From Enterococcus faecalis (lineage in GTDB: Bacteria; Bacillota; Bacilli; Lactobacillales; Enterococcaceae): a stretch of DNA of 64,000 nucleotides. Positions 1 to 7,913 of the stretch are shown here, piece by piece (position 1 is the stretch's first letter; every line of letters begins with the position of its first letter). Position numbers and translations under genes: made by a program. The notes beneath the pieces are model-generated. The model was not told the DNA's origin. It saw nothing but the letters and a program-made list of their open reading frames with translations, and made no database searches. The stretch lies in the NCBI RefSeq assembly GCF_029024925.1, contig NZ_CP118962.1, positions 2,658,001 to 2,722,000 of the forward strand, written 5' to 3'.

Positions 1-130
1 CTTCTAACGGATTTCCTGTTGAAAAAACCAGTTCCATATCAAGACTTTCCATCATTATGTAATTTTTAACATAGGTTTCCAACATTTGTCGTTGTCGCCA
101 ATCATCTTCGCAAATAATAATAGAAATCAC
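1..130 (-). CDS. LytTR/AgrA-type response regulator, N-terminal fragment
   Basis: Runs off the left edge; only about 43 N-terminal residues are visible. The start is a GTG at 128-130, with an AGGAGG ribosome binding site about 9 nt upstream, inside the end of the kinase gene. The N-terminus (VISIIICEDDWRQRQMLETY) shows the hydrophobic strand followed by the acidic pocket CEDD of a receiver domain; the phosphoacceptor Asp would lie beyond the edge. The LytTR output domain is inferred from the AgrC-like partner, not seen. It starts 1 nt after the kinase stop, so the two genes are co-transcribed. Expression may be affected by the insertion element upstream in the kinase gene. Confidence 0.75.
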   Translation of the reverse strand, partial: MISIIICEDDWRQRQMLETYVKNYIMMESLDMELVFSTGNPLE

Positions 131-131
131 C

Positions 132-1340
132 TTATTCGCACCTCCTATTGTTTTCAATCGTCAATTTTTGAGTAAACCATCCATCACTGATGGATGTAGC
201 TAGTTGAACATTATTTAGGGATTGAAGCAATTCTTGAACATTACTCAATCCCATTCCTCTATCAGTGCCCTTTAATGAAAAACCGCGTTGCTTAAGTAGA
301 TGGAATTTTGGTAAATTTTTCCTACATGAATTTTGGATAATAATATGTACAGCAGAGGCATCTTTATATACAGCGATTACAAGCTTACCCTCACCTAAAA
401 ATTCGATTTCTTCTATAGAGTTATCTAAAAAAACACCTAGTATTCTAACCAAAGAAATTGAATCAATGGCTAATTCTTCAATTGGTTCAGTCACTTCTAA
501 CTGTACATCCATTCCTTTTTCTTGCGTTGAAATCAACTTAGACACAAGGAGACTTTTAACTTCTCTTACTCGAATGTTTCCAATCGCTTCTAACTTGAAC
601 CCATTTTGGTCAATGCATTTTGATGCTTTCTTTATTTTACTGAAATAATAGTCATTAAGACTCTCGTAATCTCCACTTACAATAAAATCTTCTAATGAAT
701 TTAGGATATTTTTATAATCATGCCGAAACTTCCGAATCTCCTTGAATTGTTTCTCCATTGCCTCCATATATCTCTGATTTTCTAAATATTCTGTTTCCTT
801 CTGTTGAATATCATATTTATTTTTGAGCGAACTAAGATACACAATAAAAGAAATTAATGAAACGACTAAATAGAGCGTGAGAAAGATTGAATTTACTACA
901 ATTATTTCCTTGTTATTCCCCAAATATTTTCCTAAAATCAGGCTGGTATAGTAGATAATCATTGTGCCGATTCCTATCAAATTAAAAAGCAGAAGACACT
1001 CATTGATAATAGAAAACTTTTTTTCTAGTTTTTTTATCCCCTTTATCATTAATATCGTCAGAATTACTGATAGTGCTAGCCGAAATGTACTATGTAAAAA
1101 CATGGTTAAATTACTTGAAAAAATTAGTTCTGTGCCAAATATTTTTTCCTTTATAAAGGATACAAACTGACCACTTATAGCTGAAATAATGACGATATAA
1201 GAATTTATACCTAAAACTTTAATAAGGCTTTTAGAGATAAAAAAATAACCTAAAATTATTATACTCAAATAAATCCAAGCAAATCCATACATTCCTATAG
1301 CAGAAATTATTTTGCCATTCAAAATTGCGATAACCATCAA
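132..1340 (-). pseudogene. AgrC-like GHKL sensor kinase, 5' end separated by IS30 element
   Basis: A 402-codon open frame beginning TTG/ATG encodes about five hydrophobic segments (roughly residues 13-37, 45-62, 80-100, 113-137, 146-170). These are followed by the His box FRHDYKNIL (His207) and a GHKL ATPase domain with N box LDNSIEEIE (about 310) and G box GTDRGMGLSN. This is the layout of peptide-pheromone sensor kinases (AgrC/FsrC/ComD class). There is no Shine-Dalgarno before the TTG/ATG, and the frame stays open upstream through 21 sense codons to the edge of the insertion element. A well-formed start (AAGGAGG, 7 nt, TTG) and promoter lie beyond the element, so the gene was most likely longer and is now interrupted. 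The remnant might still be translated at low level. The partner response regulator follows. Confidence 0.7.
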
Positions 1341-1406
1341 TCCGAAAATACTATGTAAAGTAATTTTTTTATTAAGCTTTACTACTTTTGACTTTAGATA
1401 ATATTA

Positions 1407-1428
1407 ATTGTCAAATTAAGTTAGACAA
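1407..1428. repeat. IS left terminal inverted repeat
   Basis: Pairs with 2437-2458; 20 of 22 positions match in inverted orientation. It overlaps the last codons of the transposase. Confidence 0.8.
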
Positions 1429-2370
1429 TTCCTCTTTGCATATGTGACTCAAGAATACTTCTATTGGTGTTTTATAGTTTAATGATTTTCGAGGGATATT
1501 ATTTCTTTTCGATGCAATAGATTGGATAAAAGATTCATCAACTTCGTTGAAGTCCATTTGCTTTGGTAAACCATCTTTACGTAATAAACCATTAGAGTTT
1601 TCATTTAAACCTCTTTGTGATGGTGTACCAGGATCTGCAAAATAGATATCAATATCATTGATATTACTGATTGATTTCCAATTTGAAAATTCCTTTCCAC
1701 AATCAAAAGTCATTGATTTGAATAGATGCTTAGGTACAGATTGCATCCATTGGTTCAAACGATTTTCAATATCTATAGCTCGTCTGCCTTCTGGCTGAAG
1801 AGTGATGATTACTTTAGATAATCGCTCAACGAGGGTAATAACAGCACTTTTGTGCTTTTTACCTACAATAGTATCCCCTTCAAGGTGGCCAAATTCTTGA
1901 TTGAATTTAGAATAATCATTTCCTCTGTCACGAAGTGATCGACGAAAAGATTGTTTTCCCCGAGTTTCTTTGTGTCCGTTGGCTTTACGTTTTCCTTTCA
2001 TAGGTAGGTGAGTCACTTCAAATACGCCTTGTTTAAACATACGATAAAGTGTACGCATAGAACAAGAAATAGAAAACTCTGCACGGCCAACAATCACATC
2101 AGGTGTCCAACCTTGAACAACCCTCTTTTGAATATATTCTGTTTGTTCATCTGATAAGACAATAGGACGTCTGCCACAGCGAGTTTTATTCTTCTTGTAT
2201 TGATTGAAATAATCTAGAGCATTGTGCCCTGTTTTGAAAAATTGGTAAACTTTATGAATCGTTTGTCTAGATCTATTCAATAGTACTGCGGTTTTGGCTA
2301 CAAATTGATGATTATTATAATACGCCTCTATCATTGCAAGTTCATTTGATGTAAGATGGGTATAGGTCAT
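1411..2370 (-). CDS. IS30-family transposase
   Basis: A 319-residue DDE transposase that cuts and joins the element ends. The N-terminal helix-turn-helix (about residues 5-60, with RSRQTIHKVY) should bind the terminal repeats. The DDE catalytic core carries LEGDTIVG (first Asp), FDCGKEF (second Asp) and NENSNGLLR (Glu), the typical IS30 spacing and motifs. The frame is full length and undamaged, so the element is potentially active. The upstream SD-like sequence is AAGGAGTGAAGACAAATG. Encoded on the same strand as the interrupted kinase. Confidence 0.92.
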   Translation of the reverse strand: MTYTHLTSNELAMIEAYYNNHQFVAKTAVLLNRSRQTIHKVYQFFKTGHNALDYFNQYKKNKTRCGRRPIVLSDEQTEYIQKRVVQGWTPDVIVGRAEFSISCSMRTLYRMFKQGVFEVTHLPMKGKRKANGHKETRGKQSFRRSLRDRGNDYSKFNQEFGHLEGDTIVGKKHKSAVITLVERLSKVIITLQPEGRRAIDIENRLNQWMQSVPKHLFKSMTFDCGKEFSNWKSISNINDIDIYFADPGTPSQRGLNENSNGLLRKDGLPKQMDFNEVDESFIQSIASKRNNIPRKSLNYKTPIEVFLSHICKEELSNLI

Positions 2371-2436
2371 TTGTCTTCACTCCTTATAATTCTTTTGCGG
2401 GAACTATCTTGAGTGTAGCACAAATGACTTTTTTAT

Positions 2437-2458
2437 TTGTCTAGCTTAATTTTACAAT
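2437..2458. repeat. IS right terminal inverted repeat
   Basis: Inverted match to 1407-1428. The sequence immediately to its right (2459 onward) reads as the 5' end of the interrupted kinase gene. Confidence 0.8.
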
Positions 2459-2525
2459 CGGCGTAATTAAAGAACACTTGAACCACTGCCGTGATATTAC
2501 TTAGAATAAAAACAAACCTCGCCAA
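2459..2525 (-). pseudogene. 5' fragment of the interrupted sensor-kinase gene
   Basis: A TTG codon at 2523-2525 preceded by AAGGAGG at 7-nt spacing opens a frame reading LARFVFILSNITAVVQVFFN, a hydrophobic membrane-segment-like stretch, up to the insertion element. It then runs a few codons into the element to a stop. I infer this is the first transmembrane helix of the AgrC-like kinase, whose remainder lies at 132-1340. Joining the two flanks with one AT/ATT copy keeps the kinase frame but leaves a TAA at the junction, so the exact ancestral sequence is unclear. A separate small peptide gene is the alternative. Confidence 0.5.
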
Positions 2526-2559
2526 ATTAAAACCTCCTTATATTTCAGTTAATAAAAAA

Positions 2560-2588
2560 AGTATATACTCTAATAAAAGACAATTCAA
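2560..2588 (-). promoter_or_regulatory. Sigma-A-type promoter for the interrupted kinase/regulator operon
   Basis: On the minus strand TTGAAT (2583-2588), 17-nt spacer, TATACT (2560-2565), followed by the ribosome binding site and TTG start at 2525. Only coordinates and match to consensus support it. Confidence 0.55.
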
Positions 2589-2653
2589 GCTTTCTTTACA
2601 AGTGAAACTGAGAAAAAGTAGATTTCGGTGCCCGACTATTACGCTATAAACAA

Positions 2654-2687
2654 AAATTGTACACTCGCTATACTGAGTGTACAATTT
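2654..2687. terminator. Terminator of the NatAB-type ABC operon
   Basis: Perfect 13-bp inverted repeat with an 8-nt loop, followed on the minus strand by a short T-run. It lies 67 bp beyond the stop of the ABC permease gene. Confidence 0.7.
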
Positions 2688-2753
2688 CAATTACTTTTTT
2701 ATTTATCAAAATAAATGTTTTATACATGAGAGTTGCGACAAGATTTTTTATAC

Positions 2754-3995
2754 TCATCTAACATAATATTTCCCAGATTTAAACGCTTTTTTGAAAACAT
2801 TTATAAGTTTATCTCCACTATAAATAAATACGCCCCCTTGATAAACACTTTTGCCTAGAAACGCTAAAATCATAGTAAAGACCAGATTAATTCCCATCGC
2901 TACTGCAAAAGTATTTAACGATGCATCCCCCAGCATATAACGTGCGTACATGACTATCGGTGATAGATACGGTATATAAGATGAAATGATAGTCGCTTGG
3001 TTACTTCCTAATCCAGTTGCAAGAATCATTACCATAAACATCGCAATAAATAAAGGAATAATCAAAATATACATCAACTGTTGAACTTCCTGAACAGAGG
3101 AAACAACAGAACCTAAAATAGCAGCCGTAACAGAATATAGCAAATAACCTAAAACGAAACATATGACAGCTAAGATGATTGCTTGACTATTTTTGCCTTC
3201 ACTCAAAAAGTCAAATACTCCTGTACTATCTCCAAAAATTCCATAAGATGCATACGCAGCCCCAAAAATTGCTGCTGCTTGCGTTACCCCAACTAGCCCA
3301 ATGCCAACAATTTTACCAATTAAATGCTGAACTGGTGTAATTGTTGTGAGTAAAATTTCCATAACTCTTGAACTCTTTTCCACCGCAATGTCTTGAGCAA
3401 CCATTGTAGAAAAGAGCATAACTGCAATGTAGAGAATAAAGCCAACAATATAAACTAGTATTAATGTTTGAACCGAATTATCTTGATTTCCAGCTAAAGA
3501 TTCTAAGGATAAACGTGTGCTTTCATTCAAAAACTGTTGTTGCGTCGCATCAATATTTAATTGATTTAATTTAATCGATTGATTTACAGTGGTTACAAGA
3601 CTTTGTAATTGTTCAGACACATTATATTGGAGAGCTCCTTCGTAATAAATTTTTACTTTGTATAGACCAGCGCTATTCTTTTCAATTTTCAAAATGGTTT
3701 TACTCGCTCTATCTTTCAGCTCTTTCTCAGCATCTGATAACTTTTGACCGCCGTCAACAAAGTTCAGATTGGTACCTTTACCAACTTCTTTCAGCATAGT
3801 AACAGTCTCTTGATTATTTGAAACAACAAGGATGGTTTCTTTACTTGGTTCCTCTTTTTTTAGAATCCCTTCATAATTCATTCCCAAAAATGTCCCTACC
3901 ATCAAAACCAACAGTATAATAACAAACACTTTTGACACGACTTTTTGTTTGTATGTTTCTAAAGCAATCGTCACTATATTTTTCACTTTACTCAC
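2754..3995 (-). CDS. ABC-2 type transporter permease (NatB/YhaP-like)
   Basis: A 413-residue membrane protein with one N-terminal hydrophobic segment (about 18-40), a large extracytoplasmic region (about 45-170), then five or so membrane segments from about 172 onward (VQTLILVYIVGFILYIAVML and others). This is the ABC-2 (linoleate/Na+ extruding NatB-like) topology. It forms an exporter with the ATPase encoded just upstream; the two frames overlap by 8 nt, indicating translational coupling. The family includes Na+ and antibiotic/peptide exporters; the substrate here cannot be told. An ABC exporter next to a pheromone-type sensor operon raises but does not prove a link to peptide export or immunity. 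Confidence 0.85.
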   Translation of the reverse strand: MSKVKNIVTIALETYKQKVVSKVFVIILLVLMVGTFLGMNYEGILKKEEPSKETILVVSNNQETVTMLKEVGKGTNLNFVDGGQKLSDAEKELKDRASKTILKIEKNSAGLYKVKIYYEGALQYNVSEQLQSLVTTVNQSIKLNQLNIDATQQQFLNESTRLSLESLAGNQDNSVQTLILVYIVGFILYIAVMLFSTMVAQDIAVEKSSRVMEILLTTITPVQHLIGKIVGIGLVGVTQAAAIFGAAYASYGIFGDSTGVFDFLSEGKNSQAIILAVICFVLGYLLYSVTAAILGSVVSSVQEVQQLMYILIIPLFIAMFMVMILATGLGSNQATIISSYIPYLSPIVMYARYMLGDASLNTFAVAMGINLVFTMILAFLGKSVYQGGVFIYSGDKLINVFKKAFKSGKYYVR

Positions 3996-4878
3996 CCACT
4001 CTTTCTAGAAAAATATCATTTAACGAAATTGGCTCAATTCTGAATTGCTGAATATTTTCTGATTGAAAAATAAATTTTTGAATTTTCTTCGCAGTACATT
4101 CATCTTTTACATAAAAAGAAATAACACCATTTTCTTCTTTATACGATTCTATTTCAAAATCTTGTTTTAATATTTCTCTGTCAAAATCAGCCTGAACAAT
4201 CACTTTTCTTTTATCCGTTTCATCTTTGATTTCTTTTAAATTTCCTTCTAAAAGAACCTCACCCTTTTTCATCATACAAATGTTTTCACAGATTTCTTCT
4301 ACGTTTGCCATTTGATGAGAGCTGAAAATTATCGTAGCACTATTTTCCTTCAAAAAAAGAATTGCTTCTTTTAGTTGATTCGCATTAATCGGGTCTAGCC
4401 CAGAGAATGGTTCATCCAAAATGACAAGCTTGGGTCCATGAATGATCGATGCAATAAATTGAATCTTTTGTTGATTCCCTTTTGACAATTCACTAATTTT
4501 TCGATCTACGTTCTTTTGTATCTTAAAAAAATCCAGCCAAAAGAGGATACTTTTTTCAATTTCTTTCTTTTTCATTTTACGGAGCTTCCCAAAGAAAGTT
4601 AATTGTTGTCTCACCGTTCTTTTCGGATATAGGCCACGCTCTTCTGGAAGATAACCGACCTCTTTAGCATCAAAGCGATCAACTTTACGTCCCTGCCATG
4701 TTATTTCCCCTTCATCAGGAGAGTAGATGCCTAAAATATGGCGGAAAATAGTAGTTTTACCTGCACCGTTTGCGCCTAAGAAGCCGTAAATTTCGCCTTC
4801 TGGAATAGTCAAATTGATTCCTTTAATAATTTCCTGCTCATTCATTTTCTTTTTCAACTTTTTAATTTCTAAGCTCAT
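3988..4878 (-). CDS. ABC transporter ATP-binding protein (NatA-like)
   Basis: The ATPase subunit of the exporter. It shows Walker A GANGAGKT, signature LSKGNQQK, Walker B KLVILDEPFSGLDP and the H-loop Ser-Ser-His (FSSHQMAN), followed by a C-terminal regulatory domain. I chose the ATG at 4878 (MSLEIKKLKKK...) because AAAGGAGG sits 5 nt upstream; an in-frame ATG six codons earlier has no such site. Length about 296 residues, normal for NatA-type proteins. It overlaps the permease gene downstream by 8 nt. Substrate unknown. Confidence 0.9.
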   Translation of the reverse strand: MSLEIKKLKKKMNEQEIIKGINLTIPEGEIYGFLGANGAGKTTIFRHILGIYSPDEGEITWQGRKVDRFDAKEVGYLPEERGLYPKRTVRQQLTFFGKLRKMKKKEIEKSILFWLDFFKIQKNVDRKISELSKGNQQKIQFIASIIHGPKLVILDEPFSGLDPINANQLKEAILFLKENSATIIFSSHQMANVEEICENICMMKKGEVLLEGNLKEIKDETDKRKVIVQADFDREILKQDFEIESYKEENGVISFYVKDECTAKKIQKFIFQSENIQQFRIEPISLNDIFLERVGE

Positions 4879-4912
4879 ATTTTCCTCCTTTTTCATTTAT
4901 CTAAGTACTTTA

Positions 4913-4918
4913 ATTATA
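4913..4918 (-). promoter_or_regulatory. Probable -10 element for the ABC operon
   Basis: TATAAT on the minus strand 35 nt before the chosen start of the ATPase gene; the -35 (TGTAGT at 17 nt) is weak. Confidence 0.4.
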
Positions 4919-5075
4919 TTAATCAAACACGGACCACTACATTTTTTTCTTGAACTCTTAAATTTTCATCTTTATCGTCTTACGTTTGTGCATGGATTTC
5001 TTAAGTATTTAAAAACAGACAATGAAAAACTATCACCTGACAAGCTACTTTTGTTGTTAGTCACTAAAAATATTC

Positions 5076-5104
5076 TTGCAAATCAGTGCCTAATATGATA
5101 AATT
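5076..5104 (+). promoter_or_regulatory. Probable rpmB promoter
   Basis: TTGCAA (5076-5081), 17-nt spacer, TAAATT (5099-5104), about 58 bp before the rpmB start codon. The 4897-5162 gap holds this and the ABC promoter; I see no other gene there. Confidence 0.4.
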
Positions 5105-5162
5105 AAGTTAGTATGAGCTGAATATTATCGCTCCAAGATCAAGGCAAAGGAGGAAACTTAAA

Positions 5163-5351
5163 ATGGCAAAAGTATGTTACTTCACTGGTCGTAAGACTTC
5201 AAGTGGTAATAACCGTTCACATGCGATGAACTCAACAAAACGCACTGTGAAACCTAACTTACAAAAAGTTCGCGTATTAATCGATGGTAAACCTAAAAAA
5301 GTTTGGGTGTCAACTCGTGCTTTGAAATCTGGTAAAATCGAACGTGTTTAA
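5163..5351 (+). CDS. rpmB: 50S ribosomal protein L28
   Basis: A 62-residue basic ribosomal protein of the large subunit. The sequence begins [20 protein letters not shown] and contains the L28 signature of a Gly-Arg-Lys loop, a central [12 protein letters not shown] strand and a C-terminal [15 protein letters not shown]. Length matches bacterial L28. A strong AAAGGAGG site precedes the ATG. It is monocistronic, flanked by terminators, and opposite in orientation to the thiN-priA block downstream, as is common in Firmicutes. Confidence 0.98.
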
Positions 5352-5369
5352 TAAACTTAAATAAGCAAA

Positions 5370-5397
5370 GCTGGACGTTCGTTGTTCGGCTTTTTTT
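5370..5397 (+). terminator. rpmB terminator
   Basis: Short hairpin (gctggac/gttcggc with G-U pairs) followed by seven T residues, 18 bp after the rpmB stop. Confidence 0.65.
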
Positions 5398-5406
5398 ATT
5401 GCAAAA

Positions 5407-5455
5407 AAAAAGAAGTTGGACCTTCATCACTTTGATGAAGGTCCAACTTCTTTTT
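5407..5455. terminator. Strong bidirectional terminator between rpmB and thiN
   Basis: A 23-bp perfect stem with a 3-nt loop, with A-run on the left and T-run on the right, so it can stop both rpmB and the converging thiN transcript. Its right edge overlaps the thiN stop codon. Confidence 0.9.
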
Positions 5456-6098
5456 ACTTGTCTTTACTTTGAATAACTGCAATCATCCCTGCATCGAAGG
5501 AAAAAGCAGCGGCTTCTTCGATAAATTCATTACTTGCATACGATGTTGGGTAAGGAACATCTTGATTGGTTAATAAATATTTACTGCGTCGTAGCGTCAA
5601 GTTTTCTACAGGCGTCAAACAGCAGTATGCCAGATATTCTTTATCTGGCTCTTTTGGTACGATATACGAACCAGGGGCGTAATACTGGATGCTATTTTGA
5701 CGATCGCATAGACGGATTTGGCGAAGTACGCCTTGAAATCGTGGTTCAAAGGGTAACCAAAGATTGGCTAACAGGTGGTCAATTCTGCCCCCTGTCGCAC
5801 CGATAATCGTCATCTCTGCTTGTGGAAATCGTTGTAAAGCTTCTTGAAGCGCTAATTGTGTATCTGTATCATCTTTTTCAGCAGGTGCTTGAATGAGTGT
5901 TTCGGCAGTTTCTTGGACAAAATGGTATTCTTCTCGTGATAATGAATCAAAATCGCCCACCGCTAATTGTAACGGTAAATCGGCCTCTAATAAATGGAGA
6001 CAGCCGCGATCAATACCTACGAAATAATCATACGTAGCTGGTTCAATGGTTGGCCAATCACTTGGATTGCCCCCAGCTACCAGTAAGACACGACTCAT
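5454..6098 (-). CDS. thiN: Thiamine pyrophosphokinase
   Basis: Transfers pyrophosphate from ATP to thiamine to make thiamine diphosphate. The 214-residue protein shows the family motifs GIDRG (about 28), VGDFDSL (about 47), EKDDTDTQLAL (about 74) and GATGGRIDHLLANL (about 99), which form the nucleotide and metal site. Start overlaps the rpe stop by 4 nt, giving tight translational coupling at the promoter-distal end of the priA-rpe operon. The order rsgA-rpe-thiN is the conserved Firmicute arrangement. Confidence 0.95.
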   Translation of the reverse strand: MSRVLLVAGGNPSDWPTIEPATYDYFVGIDRGCLHLLEADLPLQLAVGDFDSLSREEYHFVQETAETLIQAPAEKDDTDTQLALQEALQRFPQAEMTIIGATGGRIDHLLANLWLPFEPRFQGVLRQIRLCDRQNSIQYYAPGSYIVPKEPDKEYLAYCCLTPVENLTLRRSKYLLTNQDVPYPTSYASNEFIEEAAAFSFDAGMIAVIQSKDK

Positions 6099-6748
6099 TT
6101 GTCTAGCACTGCTCTCAGTGCATCGATTCGTTCTTGAGGATTTTCAGCATTATAAATGTAGGAGCCTGCAACAAACACTTCCGCACCGGCTTCTTTGCAG
6201 CGTGCGGCAGTTTCAGGAACAATCCCGCCATCGACTTCAATTTCATAGGTGTATCCTTTTGTTTCTTTCCATTCTTTTAATTGAGCAATTTTTTCTAGTG
6301 AGTTTTCAATAAATGATTGTCCGCCAAAGCCTGGATTGACAGTCATTACCAAGACTTGATCTGCCAAATCTAATACATTTTCGATCATCGAAAGTGGTGT
6401 CCCAGGATTGATGGTTACGCCAGCTTTCACACCCGCATTTTTAATCATTTGTAAGGCACGATGAATATGGGGTGTTGCTTCTTGATGGACGGTAATAATA
6501 TCCGCACCGGCTTCCGCAAAGGCATTGATATAATTTTCAGGTTGTACAATCATCAAATGAACATCCAATGGTAGTTTTGTCACTGGACGAATCGCTGAAA
6601 CGATATTCGGTCCTAAGGTAATGTTGGGCACAAATTGACCGTCCATGACATCAACATGAATATAATCTGCTCCTAATTCTTCTACTAAACGGATATCTCT
6701 TTCTAAATTGGCAAAATCGGCACTTAAAATGGATGGTGCTAGTTTCAT
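6095..6748 (-). CDS. rpe: Ribulose-phosphate 3-epimerase
   Basis: Interconverts ribulose 5-phosphate and xylulose 5-phosphate in the pentose phosphate pathway. A 217-residue TIM barrel with the signatures HVDVMDGQFVPNITLGP (metal-binding His and Asp), DVHLMI, MTVNPGFGGQSF and EVDGGI. Length is typical. It lies 23 bp downstream of rsgA with an AGGGAGCG site and overlaps thiN. Confidence 0.97.
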   Translation of the reverse strand: MKLAPSILSADFANLERDIRLVEELGADYIHVDVMDGQFVPNITLGPNIVSAIRPVTKLPLDVHLMIVQPENYINAFAEAGADIITVHQEATPHIHRALQMIKNAGVKAGVTINPGTPLSMIENVLDLADQVLVMTVNPGFGGQSFIENSLEKIAQLKEWKETKGYTYEIEVDGGIVPETAARCKEAGAEVFVAGSYIYNAENPQERIDALRAVLDK

Positions 6749-6771
6749 TTGGCTCGCTCCCTTTATATTTG

Positions 6772-7665
6772 CTATGATTTTTTCTTATAAACAGGTCGTC
6801 GATTCTTGATTTCCATTAAAAACTGTAAATAATTTTCGTAACGACTCGTCGCAATGGTTCCCGCTTCCACTTGACGTTTCACTTCACAATCAGGTTCTTT
6901 GTGGTGCATACATTCACGAAACTTACAGTGAGAGGCCGCGGCAACAAATTCAGGAAATTGCTTTGGTAATTCCACTGCTTCCATCTCCAAGAAATCGATG
7001 GCACTAAATCCTGGTGTATCAGCAACCAAACCGTCGTATAACGGAATCAATTCCACGTGACGGGTCGTATGTTTGCCCCGTCCTAAAGATTGGGAAATTT
7101 CCGCAGTTGCTAGTTGTAATTCTGGTGAAATTTGATTCAACAATGTTGATTTTCCAGCGCCTGATTGTCCCATAAAAACAGTCAACCGTTCTGGGAAAAA
7201 GCGTTCTAATTCTTTGGTGGCTTCTACGTCTTCCGAAGCGATTACCGCATAACCTAACGCTTCATAAATCTGTTTAATTTCAGTGACTTCTTGACGTTGC
7301 GGCTCATCTAATAGATCAACTTTCGTTAAATAAATAACTGGTTCTATATCCTTATACTCTAAGCTGACTAAGAAACGATCCAACAAATTAAACGAAAAAT
7401 TTGGCGAAACCATACTCATGACAACCACACCTAGATCCACATTTGCAACAGGCGGGCGCACTAATTCATTTCGTCTTGGTAAAATTTCCAACACATAACC
7501 ATCTGTTAAATTATCGCTTTCAAAAAGTACTTCATCTCCCACGAGTGGCGTAATTTTTCGATTACGAAAATTCCCTCGCGCTCTTGTTTGATATGTTTCT
7601 CCATCTGCGTATACATAATAAAAACCGCTTAACGCTTTTCTGATTTGACCTTTCAGATAAACCAC
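6772..7665 (-). CDS. rsgA: Ribosome small subunit-dependent GTPase A
   Basis: A circularly permuted GTPase acting in late 30S maturation. The 297-residue protein has an N-terminal OB domain (about 1-65), permuted G motifs in the order G4 TKVDL, G1 GQSGAGKST, G3 DTPGF, and a C-terminal zinc knuckle CKFRECMHHKEPDC. This is the full expected arrangement. It follows the kinase gene ireK after a 248-bp gap holding an intergenic repeat, and precedes rpe. Confidence 0.97.
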   Translation of the reverse strand: MVYLKGQIRKALSGFYYVYADGETYQTRARGNFRNRKITPLVGDEVLFESDNLTDGYVLEILPRRNELVRPPVANVDLGVVVMSMVSPNFSFNLLDRFLVSLEYKDIEPVIYLTKVDLLDEPQRQEVTEIKQIYEALGYAVIASEDVEATKELERFFPERLTVFMGQSGAGKSTLLNQISPELQLATAEISQSLGRGKHTTRHVELIPLYDGLVADTPGFSAIDFLEMEAVELPKQFPEFVAAASHCKFRECMHHKEPDCEVKRQVEAGTIATSRYENYLQFLMEIKNRRPVYKKKS

Positions 7666-7738
7666 TCCTAACTACTTTCGAATATACAGGATAGTGGCAG
7701 AGAAATCAAGGGAGCCTCTCGATTCTATTAATTAAAAA

Positions 7739-7909
7739 GAGCCTAGGACATAAGTCGAAATGACTTACCTTCCTAGACTTAAATCTTAAGATAAACGGTG
7801 GGACAGGAGCAGCTTCTTCTTATTGCTGAGAAACACTATTTGAAAAGCAAATAGATGTTAAACAGTACCTACTTGGTTCTTGAAGCTAAACACTCCTGTC
7901 CCAACCTCT
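7739..7909. repeat. Two-hairpin intergenic repeat, copy 1
   Basis: This gap between ireK and rsgA holds no gene. It contains a first hairpin (7742-7777, built on cctagga and its complement) and a long-range second stem pairing ggtgggacaggag (7797-7809) with ctcctgtcccaacc (7893-7906). A related element with the same order of parts is at 21181-21348. It may act as a terminator or RNA-processing structure, or be a small non-autonomous repeat. Confidence 0.6.
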
Positions 7910-7913
7910 TGTC

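Larger units (their letters stand above)
1407..2458 (-). mobile_element. IS30-family insertion sequence (IS1062/IS6770-like)
   Basis: About 1052 bp, bounded by imperfect 22-bp terminal inverted repeats at 1407-1428 and 2437-2458 (attgtcaaattaag... against attgtaaaattaag..., two mismatches). It contains one transposase gene covering nearly its full length; the transposase stop codon lies inside the left repeat. Length and single-ORF structure fit the IS30 family. A 2-3 bp target duplication (AT or ATT) is possible, but those bases also belong to the repeat, so the exact ends are unresolved. It splits an AgrC-like kinase gene. The named relatives are recalled, not tested by search. Confidence 0.9.
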
